In this document: in pieces, positions 9,154 through 19,050 of the stretch
Layout of the letters: every line of letters begins with the position of its first letter
Position numbering within the stretch: the first letter of the stretch is position 1
Assembly (NCBI RefSeq): GCF_030439915.1
Contig: NZ_JAQFJG010000001.1
Span: 248,001 to 312,000 of the forward strand
DNA from: Streptococcus sp. SPS1
GTDB lineage: Bacteria; Bacillota; Bacilli; Lactobacillales; Streptococcaceae
Length of the DNA: 64,000 bases
Reading direction: 5' to 3'
Made by a program: the position numbers and the translations under genes
The notes under the pieces: generated by a model
What the model was told of the DNA's origin: nothing
Databases searched by the model: none
The model's input: only the letters and a program-made list of their open reading frames with translations

Positions 9154-9191
9154 AGAAAATCCTAGTTTGGCTGAGCCAAACTAGGATTGTT
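9154..9191. repeat. Palindromic direct repeat, copy 2 (bidirectional terminator)
   Basis: The second copy of the 38-nt repeat, with G instead of A at the palindrome centre. It contains the TAG stop of the ROK kinase gene. A single ancestral copy would have served as the shared terminator of the convergent regulator and kinase genes. Confidence 0.9.
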
Positions 9192-10065
9192 TTGTCTTAA
9201 AATGATAATATGCACCAAGCATACCTGCTGTATTCTGGTGATGGGCAAATTCTAATCGTGTTTTTTCAGCTAGACTTGGTACCAAAGCATCTTTCAAGGC
9301 TGTGCGGATTTTCGGTTTGAGAATCGCCTCTTGCCCCATGATACCACCCCCGAGAATGACTACTTCTGGATTGGCCACATAGCAAATATTTGCCAGACCT
9401 TTTCCTAGATAGTCTACCATACGGTCAATACCTTCCATGCAGAGTTTATTGCCCTCAGTGGCTTCCTTGAAAATGCGTCGGCCATTCCACTGGTCAACTG
9501 GATCTCCATGTGCTTCAGCTACATATTTCACTAAAGCTGTCGTAGAGGCCAAGTCTTGGAAAGCTCCATCCTGCATATGCATATACCCAACTTCACAGGC
9601 TGAATTGCTAAATCCATGGAAGACTTTCCCATCCATAATCAAGCAACCACCGATACCTGTTCCAATGGTCAAGCAAAGGGTCACACTCGCTCCCTTGCCT
9701 GAACCAGATACTGCCTCAGCCAGACCTGCACAGTTGACATCATTTTCAATCTCACAAGGAATCGCAAAGCTAGTCTCGATTTCCTTCTTGAACTTGGTTC
9801 CTGCATAATTTGGAATCTGAGGTCCAGCATAGAAAATCTCACCCTTGTCAGGATCCACCATCCCAGCAGAAGAAATGGCAACACCTGCTACTGGGCCTTT
9901 TTCTAAATAGCTGGCTACAATATCTTTGGTCTTTTGTAAGATATGAGGTCCACCTTTATGCGCCTCTGTTGGCATTTCATACGATTCAACAAGTTGGCCT
10001 TCTTGGTCGATCAAACCATATTTGATGTTGGTTCCACCGATATCAATTGCAACGTAGTATGTCAT
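9181..10065 (-). CDS. ROK-family sugar kinase, probable N-acetylmannosamine kinase
   Basis: A 294-residue ROK kinase. The N-terminal phosphate loop is DIGGTNIKYGLID (residue 8 onward) and the active-site region is IPCEIENDVNCAGLAEA, with the catalytic Asp in NDVN. The CxCGxxGC zinc motif of many ROK proteins is replaced by SACEVGYMHM, as in some streptococcal members. It follows the sialic-acid lyase gene by 17 nt. The lyase makes ManNAc and a kinase must phosphorylate it before NanE acts, so ManNAc kinase activity is inferred; glucokinase or another hexose kinase is the alternative. Confidence 0.82.
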   Translation of the reverse strand: MTYYVAIDIGGTNIKYGLIDQEGQLVESYEMPTEAHKGGPHILQKTKDIVASYLEKGPVAGVAISSAGMVDPDKGEIFYAGPQIPNYAGTKFKKEIETSFAIPCEIENDVNCAGLAEAVSGSGKGASVTLCLTIGTGIGGCLIMDGKVFHGFSNSACEVGYMHMQDGAFQDLASTTALVKYVAEAHGDPVDQWNGRRIFKEATEGNKLCMEGIDRMVDYLGKGLANICYVANPEVVILGGGIMGQEAILKPKIRTALKDALVPSLAEKTRLEFAHHQNTAGMLGAYYHFKTKQS

Positions 10066-10082
10066 AAATACCTCCTTATGGA

Positions 10083-11000
10083 TTAGAGGAAGCGCTCCTT
10101 GGTTTCACGAATCAAGGCTGCAGCTGCTTCTACAACTGGACGATCTTCTTCAGTCACTGGTGTCAATGGTGAACGAACAGAACCAATATTCAAACCTTCA
10201 TTTATCTTCAAGACTTCCTTAATCACACCGTACATATTTCCATGTGCAGCAGTGAGTTTACCAATGATAGCATTGATAGCGTATTGTAATTCACGCGCTG
10301 TTTCTAAATCTTTATCCGCAATCAATTGATTGAGTTTCAAGAAGAGTTCTGGCATCGCACCATAAGTACCACCGATACCAGCCTTAGCACCCATGAGACG
10401 GCCACCTAGGAACTGTTCATCTGGACCGTTAAAGACGATATGGTCTTCGCCACCAAGGCTCACAAAAGTTTGGATATCTTGAACTGGCATTGAAGAGTTC
10501 TTCACACCGATAACACGAGGATTTTTCAACATTTCTGTGTAAAGGCTTGGAGTCAAGGCAACACCTGCCAATTGAGGAATGTTGTAAATCACGTAGTCTG
10601 TGTTTGGAGCTGCAGAACTGATATCATTCCAGTATTTAGCAACTGAGTATTCTGGCAAACGGAAATAAATTGGCGGAATCGTCGCAATAGCATCTACTCC
10701 CAAGCTTTCAGCATGGCGAGCAAGTTCCATGCTATCCTTGGTATTGTTGCAAGCTACGTGAGCAATGATGGTTAATTTCCCTTTGGCAACTGCCATGACT
10801 TCTTCCAAGATTAACTTGCGGTCTTCAACGCTTTGGTAGATACATTCACCAGAAGAACCATTGACATAAAGACCTTGAACACCTTTATCAATGAAGTATT
10901 GCACCAAGGCACGCGTACGCTCTGGACTTACTTCTCCTTGATCATCATAACATGCGTAGAAGGCTGGAATGACACCTTCGTATTTTTTCAAATCTGACAT
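10083..11000 (-). CDS. N-acetylneuraminate lyase-like dihydrodipicolinate synthase-family protein
   Basis: A 305-residue class I aldolase of the DapA/NanA-lyase family. The fold is a TIM barrel that cleaves N-acetylneuraminate to ManNAc and pyruvate through a Schiff-base lysine. The GSSGECIYQS substrate loop near residue 48 and the YNIPQLAGV and GVKNSS segments, the latter with the catalytic Lys, are visible. The start at MSDLKKYEG is preferred over one 22 codons upstream because an AGGAG site lies 7 nt before it. A promoter with a cre-like site is upstream. Gene context supports sialic-acid breakdown. Confidence 0.88.
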   Translation of the reverse strand: MSDLKKYEGVIPAFYACYDDQGEVSPERTRALVQYFIDKGVQGLYVNGSSGECIYQSVEDRKLILEEVMAVAKGKLTIIAHVACNNTKDSMELARHAESLGVDAIATIPPIYFRLPEYSVAKYWNDISSAAPNTDYVIYNIPQLAGVALTPSLYTEMLKNPRVIGVKNSSMPVQDIQTFVSLGGEDHIVFNGPDEQFLGGRLMGAKAGIGGTYGAMPELFLKLNQLIADKDLETARELQYAINAIIGKLTAAHGNMYGVIKEVLKINEGLNIGSVRSPLTPVTEEDRPVVEAAAALIRETKERFL

Positions 11001-11057
11001 AGATTTTCTCCTATTATTTTTATTTTCTGCTAAAGCAGATTCTTTCTTTACTTCTTT

Positions 11058-11086
11058 AGTATACACTTTACCGAAAAGGCTTTCAA
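11058..11086 (-). promoter_or_regulatory. Promoter with overlapping cre-like site for the lyase-kinase operon
   Basis: On the minus strand TTGAAA, a 17-nt spacer and TATACT. The cre-like sequence TGAAAGCCTTTTCG (11085-11072) overlaps the -35 and matches the CcpA consensus TGWAARCGYTWNCW at 12 of 14 positions. This placement would allow CcpA repression when preferred sugars are present. Confidence 0.7.
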
Positions 11087-11173
11087 TATCTTATAGACAC
11101 TTAGATTTTAGTTTCTCGCTTATAGAATAGCGTTTGGAGCGTTTGAAAGTAGTTTCAGAAATAATTGCACCCC

Positions 11174-11818
11174 TTACTCATACTTAGCAAATAGCTTTTC
11201 CATCACTCCCACTTGTAAAAAAGCAAGAAGTCCAAAACCAAAGAGAATAAAAGCTGATCCTCCCAATAGCAGGGTAAAGGCTGATAGATATAGAATCATC
11301 AAAATCAAAAAGATAATTGCAATCATCAAGATAAACCAAGGAGCATTAAAACTAGCCAACATCAATCCTTTTTGAAGAATTTCTTTCCAAGATAGGTCAT
11401 AACGTGCAGCGATGGGATAGCTAGCCAGCATCACAATGGTAAGGAAAATCAGAATACCTAGACAAATAGCTTTAACCAATTGGAAGGGCAAAGCTGTTTG
11501 ACCCCAGAAAAGATAGAGATCTGAAAGAGTTAGAAATACAATTCCTAATTCTAACATCCCCAACTGAAAACCTAGTTTCAGATTTTGCCTGAAAACTCTT
11601 AGATAGGTTCTAAAAACTGGAACACGTCTGCTCTTCTTAACTTCGAACATGGTCTCGTAGAGGCTGATTTTAGCCACTCCAATCGTTACGATTGGCAAAC
11701 AAGTTACTACAAAGAGAAGATTGACTGTTACAATATCTAAAACCTTCTCACTAATTCGCATTAGAAAATTATCTGTATCAAATGCAGCCTTGATGAGACT
11801 TCTTCCTTTTTGTGACAT
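11174..11818 (-). CDS. DUF624 (YesL-like) membrane protein
   Basis: A 214-residue membrane protein with about five to six hydrophobic segments, of the DUF624/YesL type often found in ABC sugar-uptake operons. Its biochemical role is not known. The start at MSQKGRSL is chosen over one 28 codons upstream because GGGGGAG lies just before it. It is the last gene of the nanE-SatABC-like operon, downstream of a YhcH-family gene. Confidence 0.8.
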   Translation of the reverse strand: MSQKGRSLIKAAFDTDNFLMRISEKVLDIVTVNLLFVVTCLPIVTIGVAKISLYETMFEVKKSRRVPVFRTYLRVFRQNLKLGFQLGMLELGIVFLTLSDLYLFWGQTALPFQLVKAICLGILIFLTIVMLASYPIAARYDLSWKEILQKGLMLASFNAPWFILMIAIIFLILMILYLSAFTLLLGGSAFILFGFGLLAFLQVGVMEKLFAKYE

Positions 11819-11952
11819 CTTTGCTCCCCCTATAATTTCATTTCTATCACTTGCTAAATCATTCCGATTTAGCAAGTGATAAGATTCAACTCTTAAACTC
11901 AATTTTCAAAAGTACTTAATAAGATAGTCATCAGCTATCTCTGCTGATCATT

Positions 11953-12405
11953 CTAATCAATTAAAACTTTAAACAAATACTTGCGAACTTGATCTTCCAT
12001 ACCTGCATAACCATTTGGTTGATGTGGCTCTCCTGGGAAGAAAATCGCAAAATTGTGATAACCCAACAAGAGTGGGTAGTGTTCATGACAATGGACAAAA
12101 CCAATGTCACTTGCTTCGTCAAATGCTACTGCTTCATCTTTGATACGTGAACCGTAGCTCGAATATTCATGCCCTTCTACCAACAAATGCAAGTCTGCAT
12201 AGGTCTTGTGATGTTCAAACTGGTCATTTTCAGCTTTATTTAGGACATTTTCTTGAACAACTAGAAAGACCTTATCACCATCAATATCATATTTTCCTAA
12301 CTCGAATGAATCTTTACGATGTTCATAAAGATAATCAATTGCCTTGTCAAGATTGGGATGAATCCCTTTATAGAAGCTAATATTTTTCAAATCGTCAAAA
12401 ATCAT
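11953..12405 (-). CDS. YhcH/YjgK/YiaL family protein
   Basis: A 150-residue protein of the YhcH/YiaL (DUF386) beta-sandwich family, recognisable by DLHLLVEGHEYSSYG near residue 70 and the C-terminal FFPGEPHQPNGY. The family is regularly found in sialic-acid operons and has been linked to processing of sialic-acid or ManNAc anomers. It lies after the two transporter permease genes, separated from them by a strong hairpin at 12450-12478. The window has a second, diverged YhcH-family gene at 21369. Confidence 0.85.
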   Translation of the reverse strand: MIFDDLKNISFYKGIHPNLDKAIDYLYEHRKDSFELGKYDIDGDKVFLVVQENVLNKAENDQFEHHKTYADLHLLVEGHEYSSYGSRIKDEAVAFDEASDIGFVHCHEHYPLLLGYHNFAIFFPGEPHQPNGYAGMEDQVRKYLFKVLID

Positions 12406-12449
12406 TATTTTCTCCTTTAAAAATCGTCATTAAGCGATTAAAACTAACA

Positions 12450-12478
12450 CCTCCAACAGTATCATTTACTGTCGGAGG
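12450..12478 (-). terminator. Hairpin between permease and YhcH genes
   Basis: CCTCCAACAGT and ACTGTCGGAGG form an 11-bp stem with one mismatch and a 7-nt loop. The U-run is weak on the minus strand, so it may be a partial terminator or an mRNA end-protecting structure inside the operon. Confidence 0.55.
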
Positions 12479-12530
12479 CTTTTAGATAGTGCTAGCAATA
12501 GCCAATTGATACTGTAAAAGAAATCGTTTC

Positions 12531-13370
12531 TTATCCTTTGACAGCTCCCATAGTAATACCCTGTGTGAAGGATTTTTGGAAGACTAGGAAGACTGTTACG
12601 ATTGGAACAGCAGCAAGAGCAGCACCTGCCATGATCAAACCATAGTTGGTTGCCATTTCAGCCTGCATGGTCGCAACCCCAAGTGAGATGGTCAAATTTT
12701 GACGTGAAGTCAACATTACCAATTGCATGAAGTAGTCATTCCAAGTATTGATGAAGGTGAAGATTGCAAGAGCCGCAAACCCTGGTTTTACAATTGGGAA
12801 GGCTACGCTCCAGAAAGTACGAATCTCACCACAACCGTCAATCTTAGCTGATTCGAGCAATTCTGTAGGGATATTTTCACTGAACTGTTTCATGAGGAAG
12901 ACCCCAAATGGCCATCCAATCAAAGGTAAGATAACTGCCCAAAGAGTGTCATGAATTCCCATGAAGTTGACGATACGTACCAATGGTACAAGGACAACTT
13001 GTTTTGGAAGCGCCATGGCAGCGATAAAGATAGCAAATAGAATGCGTTGACCATAGAAACGTTTTTTAGCCAATACATAACCTGCTAGAGATGAGGTTGC
13101 ACAGACTAAGAACATGGTTACCAATGAGATAAATACTGAGTTCCACATCCATTGTAAGGCAGGGTTCTGCACCATGAGTTGTTGGAAGTTTTCCATGGTT
13201 GGCATTTTAGGGAACCACTGAGGAGGAATAACGATTGTATCAGGTTGTGATTTGAATGCCCCTGTCAAAATCCAGTAGAATGGAAAGATGAACAGCACAG
13301 TCAACAAGAGCAAAATGATTGTTGAAATAACAGTAAAGGCTGTTAATGGTTTTTTTTCTGTAGATTGCAT
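12531..13370 (-). CDS. Carbohydrate ABC transporter permease (SatC-like)
   Basis: A 279-residue inner-membrane permease with about six membrane spans. The EAA loop, the site for the shared ATPase, is ESAKIDGCGEIRTFWSVAFPIVKPG near residues 172-196. It belongs to the MalG-type carbohydrate-uptake permeases. It lies 15 nt after the partner permease gene and downstream of the binding-protein gene. No ATPase gene is nearby, so a shared ATPase such as MsmK elsewhere is likely. The substrate is inferred to be sialic acid from operon position (SatABC in pneumococci). Confidence 0.88.
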   Translation of the reverse strand: MQSTEKKPLTAFTVISTIILLLLTVLFIFPFYWILTGAFKSQPDTIVIPPQWFPKMPTMENFQQLMVQNPALQWMWNSVFISLVTMFLVCATSSLAGYVLAKKRFYGQRILFAIFIAAMALPKQVVLVPLVRIVNFMGIHDTLWAVILPLIGWPFGVFLMKQFSENIPTELLESAKIDGCGEIRTFWSVAFPIVKPGFAALAIFTFINTWNDYFMQLVMLTSRQNLTISLGVATMQAEMATNYGLIMAGAALAAVPIVTVFLVFQKSFTQGITMGAVKG

Positions 13371-13385
13371 AGCTGTCTCCTTTCT

Positions 13386-14282
13386 TTAGTATTCTACGTC
13401 GTTTCCAAGTACTTTAAATTGAACAAAACTTACGATAGCAATCATAACTGCCAAGAAGACACCAATGGTGTTGGCATAGCCATACTCTGTCAATTGGAAG
13501 GCTTTTTCGTAAAGGTAGTACATAAGTGTACTTGTTGAGTAGTTTGGACCACCAGATGTCAAAAGCTGAATCAAAGCGAAACACTGGAATGAGTTAATTG
13601 TTGTGATGATTGCAATATAAAGAGTTGTTGGAAGAAGGCTTGGCCATTTAATCTTCCAGAAAACTTGAAACTCAGTTGCACCGTCAACACGCGCTGCTTC
13701 AACCAATGAATTGTCAATATTCCCCATGGCAGCGATATAAAGGATAATCGGCTGACCAACTGAAGTTGTCAAAAGGATAATCATAATCGCCATCAAAGCC
13801 CAGTGCTTATCACCAAGCCATGAAATGTTTTGAGTAATGATATGACTTGATTTAAGCACAAAGTTCAAGATACCTGATAGTGGATCATAAATCCATTTCC
13901 ATACAACTGTTACGGCAACACTACCTGTAACAACTGGAAGGAAGAATACGAAACGATAGAATGATCTAGCGATAGCATTTTGATGGTAGGTCTGTGATGC
14001 TACAAAGAGTGAGAAGAGAACAACAACTGGCACAGACCCAATAACCAAAATAACTGTGTTAATCAGAGATTTTGTAAAGACAGGATCTTTAAACATACGG
14101 ATATAGTTATCTAAGCCCACAAATTCAAAGCTAGTCATAGAGTAGTTAAAGAAACTTGTAATAAAGCCCATAATCATTGGAGCCAATACAAAGATGACAA
14201 AGAAGAACAACACTGGTGCTAGGAAAGCATAGGAAATCACTGTTTCCCTCATACGGATTTTATTGACTTTCACAGTCGGCAC
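13386..14282 (-). CDS. Carbohydrate ABC transporter permease (SatB-like)
   Basis: A 298-residue MalF-type permease, about six membrane spans, with the EAA loop VEAARVDGATEFQVFWKIKWPS near residues 193-215. It pairs with the permease at 12531 to form the membrane channel of a sugar importer. The gene follows the binding-protein gene after a 221-nt gap containing a strong hairpin (14412-14452). Sialic-acid uptake is inferred from context. Confidence 0.88.
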   Translation of the reverse strand: MPTVKVNKIRMRETVISYAFLAPVLFFFVIFVLAPMIMGFITSFFNYSMTSFEFVGLDNYIRMFKDPVFTKSLINTVILVIGSVPVVVLFSLFVASQTYHQNAIARSFYRFVFFLPVVTGSVAVTVVWKWIYDPLSGILNFVLKSSHIITQNISWLGDKHWALMAIMIILLTTSVGQPIILYIAAMGNIDNSLVEAARVDGATEFQVFWKIKWPSLLPTTLYIAIITTINSFQCFALIQLLTSGGPNYSTSTLMYYLYEKAFQLTEYGYANTIGVFLAVMIAIVSFVQFKVLGNDVEY

Positions 14283-14411
14283 CTCTCTTTCAAATAGAAT
14301 ATTTTTTGACTTTCTTGAACTGTTTTAAAATCAAAATGAAATTTTTTATGATTCGCTTATGTAAGAACTTCATTTTAATTTCGTGACAATTTCTTACATT
14401 TTAAACAAAAG

Positions 14412-14452
14412 CCCCCCTTTTCTTACACTATCTGTGTAGAGGGAAAAGGGGG
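14412..14452 (-). terminator. Strong intra-operon hairpin after the binding-protein gene
   Basis: CCCCCTTTTC pairs with GAAAAGGGGG around an inner TACAC/GTGTA helix. On the minus strand it is followed by GCTTTTGTTT. Such hairpins after binding-protein genes usually lower permease expression relative to the binding protein. Confidence 0.7.
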
Positions 14453-14503
14453 TATACACTCTTAGGTTCTTTAAAAAACTACTTTTTATAGAATAACTAA
14501 GGA

Positions 14504-15880
<1,377 letters not shown>

Positions 15881-15946
15881 TTATTTCTTGTATGCGATTT
15901 CATTCCATCCTACTCATCCACCACTCTCCTCTGTTTTAAGATTGTG

Positions 15947-16645
15947 TTATTTGAGACCAGCAACAAAGCGTTCTGTAATCTCTTTTGGTCTAGTAATAGC
16001 GCCACCAACAACGATACCTCGCACTCCATATTCAAGGATTTGTTTGGCTTGTTCTGGTGTATGAATTTTCCCTTCTGCAATGACATCTACACCGGCATCG
16101 CAGAGTTTTTTGATGAGTTCAAAATCTGGGCCGTCTACTTTTGGACTGTAGGATGTGTAGCCTGATAAGGTTGTTCCGACAAAGTCAATTCCTGCTTCGA
16201 CCGCTGCCAATCCTTCTTCAAAAGTACTGGTGTCTGCCATCAAGAGCTGTTTAGGATATTTCTCCTTAACCTGACGAATGAACTCTTGAATTTCCAAGCC
16301 ATCGTATCGTTCACGCTTGGTACAATCCAGAGCAATCACCTCGATGTCCAGTTCTGCCAATTCATCAACTTCTTTCATTGTAGCCGTGATGAAGGGTTCT
16401 TGTGGCGGATAATCTCGTTTGATTATTCCAATAATCGGAAGTTTGGTGACTTCCTTGATTTCCTTGATATCGCGAACACTATTGGCTCGGATACCGACTG
16501 CTCCACCTTGCTCAGCCGCTTTGACCAGCAAGGGAATCACCCCTCCCGCTTCTGTATAAAGCGGTTCATGAGGAAGAGCCTGACAAGAAACGATGATTCC
16601 ATCTTTGATTTGCTCAATCAAGGCTTCTTTGCTAATATGTGGCAT
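15947..16645 (-). CDS. nanE: N-acetylmannosamine-6-phosphate 2-epimerase
   Basis: TIM-barrel epimerase that converts ManNAc-6-P to GlcNAc-6-P, feeding amino-sugar metabolism. It is 232 residues, the normal length. It starts [21 protein letters not shown], a typical NanE N-terminus, with [22 protein letters not shown] near residue 35, IGIIKRDYP near residue 72 and the C-terminal phosphate loop [13 protein letters not shown]. It heads the operon that continues with the SatABC-like transporter and is driven by the cre-overlapped promoter at 16687-16715. Confidence 0.95.
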   Translation of the reverse strand: MPHISKEALIEQIKDGIIVSCQALPHEPLYTEAGGVIPLLVKAAEQGGAVGIRANSVRDIKEIKEVTKLPIIGIIKRDYPPQEPFITATMKEVDELAELDIEVIALDCTKRERYDGLEIQEFIRQVKEKYPKQLLMADTSTFEEGLAAVEAGIDFVGTTLSGYTSYSPKVDGPDFELIKKLCDAGVDVIAEGKIHTPEQAKQILEYGVRGIVVGGAITRPKEITERFVAGLK

Positions 16646-16686
16646 CCTCTTACCTCCTTTTCCTTTTTCTTTGTTTCTATAAGATT

Positions 16687-16715
16687 ATTATACCTTAAAA
16701 ATAAAACGCTTTCAA
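16687..16715 (-). promoter_or_regulatory. nanE operon promoter with overlapping cre site
   Basis: On the minus strand TTGAAA, a 17-nt spacer and TATAAT make a near-ideal promoter. TGAAAGCGTTTTAT (16714-16701) matches the CcpA cre consensus at 13 of 14 positions and overlaps the -35. Carbon catabolite repression of the sialic-acid operon follows naturally. Confidence 0.85.
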
Positions 16716-16765
16716 GAGTTTGTAGTACAATAGATTTCAGTTTCAAAAACTAGCCAAGTCAAACA

Positions 16766-16793
16766 GCTCCTCTAAAAGTACTTTCAGAGGAGC
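16766..16793 (-). terminator. Hairpin downstream of the oxidoreductase gene
   Basis: GCTCCTCT and AGAGGAGC form an 8-bp stem with a 12-nt loop after the stop codon at 16825. The U-run is short, so termination may be partial. Confidence 0.55.
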
Positions 16794-16824
16794 AAGTCGA
16801 CCTATAATAGGAGAATACCAAAAT

Positions 16825-17928
16825 TTAGTTTACAATTTCTGACAATTTTACTTTGCGATCTTCAAATATAGATTGGGTACAAGCATCTGCAGTAGCAATT
16901 GCTTCTAGAGCAGCTTCACCAGTCAATAGTTTTGCAAATTCTTCTGATACTGGAGCTCCTTGCATAATCTCATGCAGATATCGCATTTCTTTGTCAATCA
17001 CAGATGATAACCATAATGGAGTACGTTTACCTGGTTTACCATAAGCAATTGCTCCGTCCATCTCTGTACTATGATAGATACGAGTACGATCATCATCTTC
17101 TTCTTGCGATTCATGAATCAAGAAATAGCTTTCTTGCCCATCTAGCTTAAGAGTTCCTTTACAGTTGAATAAGTCTAGGCGGATAGCGCCTTTCGTTCCT
17201 TGGATTAAGACATAATGTTCACCCCAACGATAAGCTGACCCCCATTCTAACAAGGCAAAACGCTTATTAGAAAATTCCATATTGACAAAAATCATATCAT
17301 CTTCATCACCGAAATGTTCACCTTCATGGGCTACATTTCCACCCGTCATGGTTACAGTTTCAGGCATGCCACCCATAAGGAATTGGACACAATCCAATTC
17401 ATGAATATGGTGATACAAGTGACCACCTGATTTTTCACGAATTTTTTTCCATGATACTGACGGCTGTTGTTCTTCCCAACCATTACGAGCTGTGTGACAA
17501 TATAGAACGTCTCCGATAACTCCTTGATTAATTAGTTCTTTTGCATGATGGACACCATTGAAGAAGTTCATAATATGTCCTGCCATAAAGGTTACATTGT
17601 TTTCTTTACATGCATCTACCATCTCGCGACAATCTTGATAAGAAAGCGCAATTGGTTTTTCACAGAAAACATTTTTACCATGTTGTGCAGCCTTAATAAC
17701 CGGTTCCTTATGAAGATTATTTGGAGTTGCGACGATAACACAATCTACTTCATCGCTAGAAACCAACTCATCTAGGGAACTTGCTACTTTTGCTCCCAAT
17801 TCTTCTGCAATCGCCTCTGCATTATCTGGGTCATAGAGAAGAGTAATCTCTGCTCCATCATTCTTTTGCATATAGCGAGCCAATTCAGCTCCAAAATACC
17901 CTGTTCCAACAACACCGTATTTAACCAT
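16825..17928 (-). CDS. Gfo/Idh/MocA-family NAD(P)-dependent oxidoreductase
   Basis: A 367-residue oxidoreductase. The N-terminal Rossmann motif is GVVGTGYFGAELARY (residue 5 onward), and the family dinucleotide and catalytic segment is FCEKPIALS near residue 91, with the Lys of EKP. A substrate-binding alpha/beta domain follows, with HIHELDCVQFLMGG near residue 174. In sialic-acid loci such enzymes (NanX/YjhC types) can interconvert dehydrated sialic-acid forms such as 2,7-anhydro-Neu5Ac; that role is inferred. It is the last gene of the second transporter operon, separated from the permease gene by a 288-nt gap that is mostly a BOX repeat. Confidence 0.85.
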   Translation of the reverse strand: MVKYGVVGTGYFGAELARYMQKNDGAEITLLYDPDNAEAIAEELGAKVASSLDELVSSDEVDCVIVATPNNLHKEPVIKAAQHGKNVFCEKPIALSYQDCREMVDACKENNVTFMAGHIMNFFNGVHHAKELINQGVIGDVLYCHTARNGWEEQQPSVSWKKIREKSGGHLYHHIHELDCVQFLMGGMPETVTMTGGNVAHEGEHFGDEDDMIFVNMEFSNKRFALLEWGSAYRWGEHYVLIQGTKGAIRLDLFNCKGTLKLDGQESYFLIHESQEEDDDRTRIYHSTEMDGAIAYGKPGKRTPLWLSSVIDKEMRYLHEIMQGAPVSEEFAKLLTGEAALEAIATADACTQSIFEDRKVKLSEIVN

Positions 17929-17971
17929 GTTTTTTCTCCTTTATTATTGAATAAACTTTCTAATTTTAACT

Positions 17972-18219
17972 TATACTTCTCTTCAAACCGCGTCAACGTC
18001 GCTTCATCTACAGCCTCAAAAACATGTTTTGAGCTAACTTCGTCAGCTTCATCTACAACCCTCAAAAACGTGTTTTGAGCTGACTTCGTCAGTTTCATCT
18101 ACAACCTCAAAAACGTGTTTTGAGCTGACTTCGTCGGTTTTATCTGCAACCTCAAAGCTGTACTTTGAGCAGCCTGCGGCTAGTTTCCTAGTTTGCTCTT
18201 TGATTTTCATTGAGTATTA
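17972..18219. repeat. BOX element (boxA - three boxB - boxC)
   Basis: The left end resembles boxA (CTTCAAACCGCGTCAACGTC). Three ~45-nt boxB modules follow, each with TTTTGAGCT-ACTTCGTC-type sequence, and then a boxC end (TTTGCTCTTTGATTTTC, then ATTGAGTATTA). BOX elements are short non-autonomous repeats known from S. pneumoniae and relatives. The right end supplies the TAA stop of the permease gene at 18217. It occupies the interval where pneumococci carry nanB. Confidence 0.9.
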
Positions 18220-19050
18220 CTTCACAGATCCTTCTGATAATCCACTTGCAATTTTATTTTGGATGATAGAGAAGAAAATGATTGATGGAAGAACTACAAT
18301 AACAGATGCTGCCATCATATCTCCCCAGTCTAAGATTTCTGAACCATTAAGTGATCGAAGGGCTACTGCTACTGTCATCTTTCCTGTATTGTTAATCAAA
18401 ATCAAGGCATACAAGAATTCATTCCAAGCATTGATAAATGTATAAATAGCTGTTGCTACAATACCTGGTGCTACAATCGGTAGCACAACTTTATAAAACG
18501 TAACAAATTTATTCGCACCATCAATTCGAGCTGCTTCTTCAATTCCAATTGGCACTGTTTGGAAAAATCCAACTAAGAGCCAAACTGCATATGGAACACT
18601 AAAAGATAGATAAACCATCATCAAGCCAAATAAACTATTTGTTAATCCAACTTTAGCAATGGCAATTGAATAGGGAATTGCTAACAAAATTGGTGGGAAA
18701 ATGTAGGTAATGACGAGTAATCTTGACATGATTGCTCCCAATTTAGGGAAGAATCGAACAATACCGTAGGCTGCCATAGCAGAAATAATAATCGCAATAA
18801 CAGTTGTAGCTAAGGCAATGATTAAACTATTTCGAATGTTATCAATAAAGTGCAAATCGTTGATAACATGAGTAAAATAATCTAATGTAAACTGTTCAGG
18901 CCAAAATCGTGTTGGATACTGAGTTAATTCCCCTTTACCCTTGACAGAAGATATGATAATCCATACCAATGGGAAAATTGCAACAATGGTCGCACCAATC
19001 AAGAGTACATGTGAGAGAATATCTAAATAAATACCGGATTTCTTCTTCAT
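18217..19050 (-). CDS. Carbohydrate ABC transporter permease
   Basis: A 277-residue MalG-type permease with about six membrane spans and an EAA loop EEAARIDGANKFVTFYKVVLPIVAPG near residues 172-197. It overlaps the upstream permease gene at 19050 by one base, so translation is coupled. Its stop codon coincides with the terminus of the BOX element. The matching pneumococcal genes serve a second sialic-acid or ManNAc importer; the substrate here is inferred. Confidence 0.88.
   Translation of the reverse strand: MKKKSGIYLDILSHVLLIGATIVAIFPLVWIIISSVKGKGELTQYPTRFWPEQFTLDYFTHVINDLHFIDNIRNSLIIALATTVIAIIISAMAAYGIVRFFPKLGAIMSRLLVITYIFPPILLAIPYSIAIAKVGLTNSLFGLMMVYLSFSVPYAVWLLVGFFQTVPIGIEEAARIDGANKFVTFYKVVLPIVAPGIVATAIYTFINAWNEFLYALILINNTGKMTVAVALRSLNGSEILDWGDMMAASVIVVLPSIIFFSIIQNKIASGLSEGSVK

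Noticed and set aside
17784..18098. 104-codon ORF across the oxidoreductase start and the BOX element
   Set aside because: It reads through repetitive boxB modules and out of frame through the oxidoreductase; it is a repeat artefact.
17990..18180. Regular ~45-nt repeats that could suggest a CRISPR array
   Set aside because: The repeats are contiguous boxB modules without unique spacers, and no cas genes are present.
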